A DNA stretch of 64,000 nt from the NCBI GenBank assembly GCA_963667815.1, contig OY764021.1, one strand, 5' to 3'. This stretch comes from Saccharicrinis sp963667815. Its GTDB lineage: Bacteria > Bacteroidota > Bacteroidia > Bacteroidales > Marinilabiliaceae. The notes beneath the pieces are model-generated. The model did no database searches and was not told where the DNA came from. It saw nothing but the letters and a program-made list of their open reading frames with translations. Below, piece after piece: positions 61,022 through 64,000 of this stretch; position 1 is the first letter of the stretch; every line of letters begins with the position of its first letter. Made by a program: the position numbers and the translations under genes.

Positions 61022-62050
61022 TTAAATTCTATGGAAATATCTTTTAACAGGTTTGTAATTATGTATCTGATCCAGTTGAATACGTTTATCTGTATTAGCT
61101 AAAACATATTCTTTACATTGGTCAGAACAAGTGTGCTCATATTTTTCAGCACAGCTGCTACATTGAATAAACAATAAATTGCAGCGAATGTTTTTGCAGT
61201 TTGTATGCGTATCGCAAAGTTCACCACATTGATGACAACGACTAATTACATCTTTACTGATTCTTTCTCCCAATCTATTGTCAAAAACAAAGTTTTTACC
61301 TTTAAATTTATTCTCTAATTGATTTGTTTCCTTTATCTGTTGCTTATAATTAATAATACCTCCGTAAAGTTGGTTCACATCATTAAATCCGTGGTGCTTT
61401 AAATAGGCACTTGTTTTTTCGCAACGTACACCGCCGGTACAATAAAGTAAAATCTTTTCATCCTTTTTGTCTTTTAAAATATCCAGAACTTCAGGGAGTT
61501 CGTCAGTAAAAGTTTCAGCTTTAGGAAGAATAGCTCCTTCGAAATGGCCTATTTCACTTTCGTAGAAATTACGCATATCTACAATAATAGCGCCTTGTTC
61601 CATTGCAGTATTCCATTCATCGGCATCTAAATGTTTTCCAACATTGGTAACATCAAATTCATCGTCATTTAGTCCATCGGCTACAATCTTATGACGAACT
61701 TTGATCTGTAATTTTAAAAATGATTTACCATCATCTTCAATGGCAATTTTAAAAGGAATATCTTTTAAATATGGATTTTTCTGAATACTATCTACAAATT
61801 GCTCCCAGTGATGTTCTGGAACATTCATTTGTGCATTAACTCCTTCGTTGGCAATGTAAATTCTACCTAAACAATCTAAATTATTCCATTTTTCATAAAG
61901 AGAATCTCTTAATTCCTGTGGATTTTCTATTATAACATATCTGTAAAAAGATACAGTTTTACGTTTGAATGTTTCGCTGTTTAGCTTTTCAAGGAGTTGT
62001 TCAGGACTTAATCTGTTTATTAAATGAGTTTTGCCTTTATTCGGATCCAT
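61022..62050 (-). CDS. trhO: tRNA uridine(34) hydroxylase TrhO (rhodanese-like)
   Basis: 342 residues. An N-terminal acylphosphatase-like domain (FYRYVIIENPQELRDSLYEK, GRIYIANEGVNAQM) is followed by a rhodanese domain whose active-site loop is YCTGGVRCEKTSAYL, and then a Cys-rich C-terminal part (CHQCGELCDTHTNCKNIRC, then CSSC, CSDQC) that probably binds zinc. TrhO catalyses oxygen-dependent hydroxylation of wobble uridine in tRNA. The family length of about 320-360 fits. Confidence 0.9.
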   Translation of the reverse strand: MDPNKGKTHLINRLSPEQLLEKLNSETFKRKTVSFYRYVIIENPQELRDSLYEKWNNLDCLGRIYIANEGVNAQMNVPEHHWEQFVDSIQKNPYLKDIPFKIAIEDDGKSFLKLQIKVRHKIVADGLNDDEFDVTNVGKHLDADEWNTAMEQGAIIVDMRNFYESEIGHFEGAILPKAETFTDELPEVLDILKDKKDEKILLYCTGGVRCEKTSAYLKHHGFNDVNQLYGGIINYKQQIKETNQLENKFKGKNFVFDNRLGERISKDVISRCHQCGELCDTHTNCKNIRCNLLFIQCSSCAEKYEHTCSDQCKEYVLANTDKRIQLDQIHNYKPVKRYFHRI

Positions 62051-62212
62051 TATTTATTATTTTTTGGCAAATATAATAAAAGATAAATAAATCCGAATAT
62101 CTACAATATAAAAACAGGAGTGTAGAAACTTAAAAGACATTGCTTTAACAAATTGCTTTGTTATATAACAATGTCTTAATTAATGTAATTGTGGATATAA
62201 AAGTAAAAAGAA

Positions 62213-63094
62213 TTATATCTCAATTCCAAATATGTGTTTTACAGCAAAACCAATTCCAAAAGATAAGGCAGATACCCCCAAACTGATTAATGCCATTTCA
62301 GTAAAGCGTTGTTTAAAATTTAAGTCTTTAGCTATGGAGATGTAATAATTAAAGCCTAAAATAATAAGTATGGCAATAGATAAAGTAATCCCTAAACAAA
62401 TAAGATAATTATCTAGCAACAAATAGGGGAGAATAAGCAATGCTACAGTAACAATATATGCAACACCTGTATAAACTGATGATTTTAGCGCATCCTTAGC
62501 TTCGCCATCTGCTTTTTGTGATAAATAATCAGACGCAGCCATAGAAAATGAAGCTGCAATTCCTGTGATTAGACCTGCCATAGCAATAATCTTCGAATTT
62601 TGCATAGCTAAAGAAAAACCAGCTAAACTACCAGTTAACTCTACTAATGCATCATTTAATCCCAGAACAATAGAACCTACATATTTCAGTCTTTCCTCAT
62701 TGATTAAATCGATTAACTGCTTTTCGTGCTCTTCTTCGTGTTCAATAATTCTTTTAAAGTCTGGTATGGTTTCTACATATTGTAAATATCCTGCCTGGGC
62801 TTTTTCTTCTCTTCGTTCAAGTAATTTAACGCCAAAAGTAATTCCAAATATTCGGGCAAGCATAAAGAACCACCATATTTTAAAACGGTTAGGGGCAATG
62901 TCTTTTCCGCTGTACCTTTTAAGTAAATCATAATGCAGTTTTTCGTCGTGAGCAATTTTACTCAGAACTTGGGCATTTTCCGGGTTCTTAATTACTTTAG
63001 ATAGTCGTAAATAAGTTAGATGGCCATTTATTTCGTCTTTTTGAAAACGTTCAATTGCTTTTTGTTGCTTAGGTGATAATGATATTGACTTCAT
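62213..63094 (-). CDS. Ferritin-like/VIT1-type iron-manganese transporter
   Basis: 293 residues. The first 140 residues are a ferritin-like four-helix domain (FQKDEINGHLTYLRLSKVIK, KIAHDEKLHYDLLKRYSG, then IIEHEEEHEKQLIDLI). From about 145 onward is a VIT1/CCC1 transporter core (GSIVLGLNDALVELTGSLAG, then ASFSMAASDYLSQKADGEAK and several hydrophobic helices). Such fusions import or sequester iron or manganese, the ferritin part sensing or buffering the metal. No Fur box was identified. Confidence 0.88.
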   Translation of the reverse strand: MKSISLSPKQQKAIERFQKDEINGHLTYLRLSKVIKNPENAQVLSKIAHDEKLHYDLLKRYSGKDIAPNRFKIWWFFMLARIFGITFGVKLLERREEKAQAGYLQYVETIPDFKRIIEHEEEHEKQLIDLINEERLKYVGSIVLGLNDALVELTGSLAGFSLAMQNSKIIAMAGLITGIAASFSMAASDYLSQKADGEAKDALKSSVYTGVAYIVTVALLILPYLLLDNYLICLGITLSIAILIILGFNYYISIAKDLNFKQRFTEMALISLGVSALSFGIGFAVKHIFGIEI

Positions 63095-63134
63095 TTATTA
63101 TTAATTATTGAAAGGATGTTTCTTTAAAGAATTG

Positions 63135-63605
63135 TTATTGTCTATGACTTAAAGCCTCGTTTACAAGGTTAGTGTTTATACCATTTTCAACATAAACCGC
63201 ATGAACACCAAGTGCACCAACTTCACTAATGTTTCTCATTTCATCATCGAAAAATACCATTTCTGAATAGTCAATGCCACTGGTATTTTGTAATTGAAAG
63301 AAGTGCTGAACTTTACTCCCAGGGTATATTTCCTGAAGTTCAAAATAATGTTCTATTTCAAGTAAATTAAGTAACTGTTTAGCCCAAGATGGCGCACTAG
63401 TTCTAGATGCCAGAGCCATTGTAATATTTTGTTCTTTTAAATCACTTAAAATTTCTAGCACATCCGGATATAATTTAATTCTACATCCAGAAGCATCAAC
63501 TACATGGTTATTCAGCTTTTTATAAGGCGGATTTGTACAGTCGCACCAGGTACCTCCTGCATCCCATAATGTAAAGTCTAAATCAAAAACAACTAACTTC
63601 TTCAT
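63135..63605 (-). CDS. HAD-family phosphatase, magnesium-dependent phosphatase-1 type
   Basis: 156 residues. The catalytic motif is KLVVFDLDFTLWDAGGTWCD (nucleophile Asp8 and Asp10), with motif II TMALASRTSAPSWAKQLL and motif IV EMVFFDDEMRNISEVGALG. This is the MDP-1 branch, which may dephosphorylate tyrosine-phosphorylated or sugar-phosphate substrates. It is last of the visible leftward genes besides the ArsC-like gene upstream. Confidence 0.9.
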   Translation of the reverse strand: MKKLVVFDLDFTLWDAGGTWCDCTNPPYKKLNNHVVDASGCRIKLYPDVLEILSDLKEQNITMALASRTSAPSWAKQLLNLLEIEHYFELQEIYPGSKVQHFFQLQNTSGIDYSEMVFFDDEMRNISEVGALGVHAVYVENGINTNLVNEALSHRQ

Positions 63606-63659
63606 ATCAAAATAGGTATTTGTGCCTCAAAATTAAATAAATTAAGACAAAATCATCCT

Positions 63660-64000
63660 TTATTTCGAAGTTAGATCATCGCAACTGTTGTTTTCAGTCA
63701 TTTTAGGGCATTGTAATAAAGCATCCACATTTATGCCATTAATAAGATCTGTAGCTAATGTGCTATCAAATCCACAACCAAATTTCTCACCGCATTGAAT
63801 CAAAGGTCGTTTAATTAAAAATGGGTCAGTCACCATTGCTTGCAATGCCGATTGTTCATCAAAATCATTGATTGAAATTTCACCATTCTTTATACGTGGG
63901 GCACTCATGTTAAACCATTCTTTTAAGGGGCGTTCTCTCATGAAAGTTTCAAGTTTATCAGCAGTCCATTTATAAGTTAGGATGTTTTCTGCAATCACGG
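63660..64000 (-). CDS. ArsC/Spx-like thioredoxin-fold protein, nitrogenase-associated type (N-terminus outside window)
   Basis: The frame is open to the right edge, so the N-terminus is missing. The visible 113 codons show the ArsC/Spx pattern KWTADKLETFMRERPLKEWF, then TDPFLIKRPLIQCGEKFGCG. The RPLI stretch and FGCGFD are typical of the nitrogenase-associated (NifO-like) ArsC branch. The CxxS or single Cys of the active site would lie beyond the edge. No nif genes are visible here. Confidence 0.75.
   Translation of the reverse strand, partial: VIAENILTYKWTADKLETFMRERPLKEWFNMSAPRIKNGEISINDFDEQSALQAMVTDPFLIKRPLIQCGEKFGCGFDSTLATDLINGINVDALLQCPKMTENNSCDDLTSK

Overview
The window is AT-rich DNA from a member of the Bacteroidota. 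The evidence is the TAnnTTTG-type -7 promoter elements, the 16S and 23S sequence character, a Bacteroidota-type (subtype iii) type VI secretion system with TssN and TssO but no TssJ, TssL or TssM, a TonB-fused M56 sensor, and weak Shine-Dalgarno sequences. An [FeFe]-hydrogenase maturase (HydG) beside an OxyR/AhpCF peroxide defence suggests an anaerobe or facultative anaerobe, perhaps a marine Marinilabiliales-like lineage. That last placement is inference.

Layout. 1-4.9 kb: LacI-family regulator (partial), BlaI/M56-TonB regulatory pair, a small ACT-like protein and HydG. 5-10.4 kb: a 16S-23S-5S rRNA operon (rrnA) with four tandem leader promoters, no spacer tRNA, and a terminator. 10.6-14.5 kb: a degenerate ISAon1-like element split by a complete IS66 element (2313 bp, 8-bp target duplication). 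14.5-14.8 kb: tRNA-Gln and tRNA-Lys. 15-40.6 kb: the T6SS island. It holds clpV-tssB-tssC leftward; tssE-tssF-PKD protein-tssK-tssO rightward; a pseudo-NlpC lipoprotein-tssG-tssN leftward; two Hcp/TssD genes; a putative Cys/His effector with a lipoprotein immunity candidate; a four-helix-bundle gene between direct repeats; VgrG; an IHF/DUF4469-like protein; PAAR; and an 1108-aa effector with lipoprotein immunity. Behind that effector lie a promoterless, start-less alternative C-terminal toxin module (M23 peptidase), a frameshifted lipoprotein and a TPR remnant. 41-46.4 kb: a second rRNA operon (rrnB), nearly identical and in the same orientation, followed by a second 2313-bp IS66. 49-64 kb: ordinary chromosomal genes (FAD oxidoreductase, C1 peptidase, ahpF-ahpC/oxyR, small enzymes, EamA transporter, TrhO, VIT1-type transporter, MDP-1 phosphatase, ArsC-like protein).

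How it works together. The T6SS genes encode a contractile sheath (TssB/C), tube (TssD), baseplate (TssE/F/G/K), recycling ATPase (ClpV), spike (VgrG/PAAR) and the Bacteroidota-specific envelope parts (TssN, TssO, a PKD protein that may be TssP). Downstream of VgrG-PAAR is the main discovery candidate. One full-length effector has a conserved carrier region and a GH19 C-terminus. After its immunity gene comes a second copy of the carrier's 302-bp linker joined to a different toxin domain, a catalytically complete M23 peptidase. This is the layout of orphan toxin/immunity cassettes known from Rhs and CDI systems, here in a Bacteroidota T6SS. The whole island lies between two directly repeated rRNA operons, so homologous recombination could delete or duplicate it as a unit of about 36 kb.
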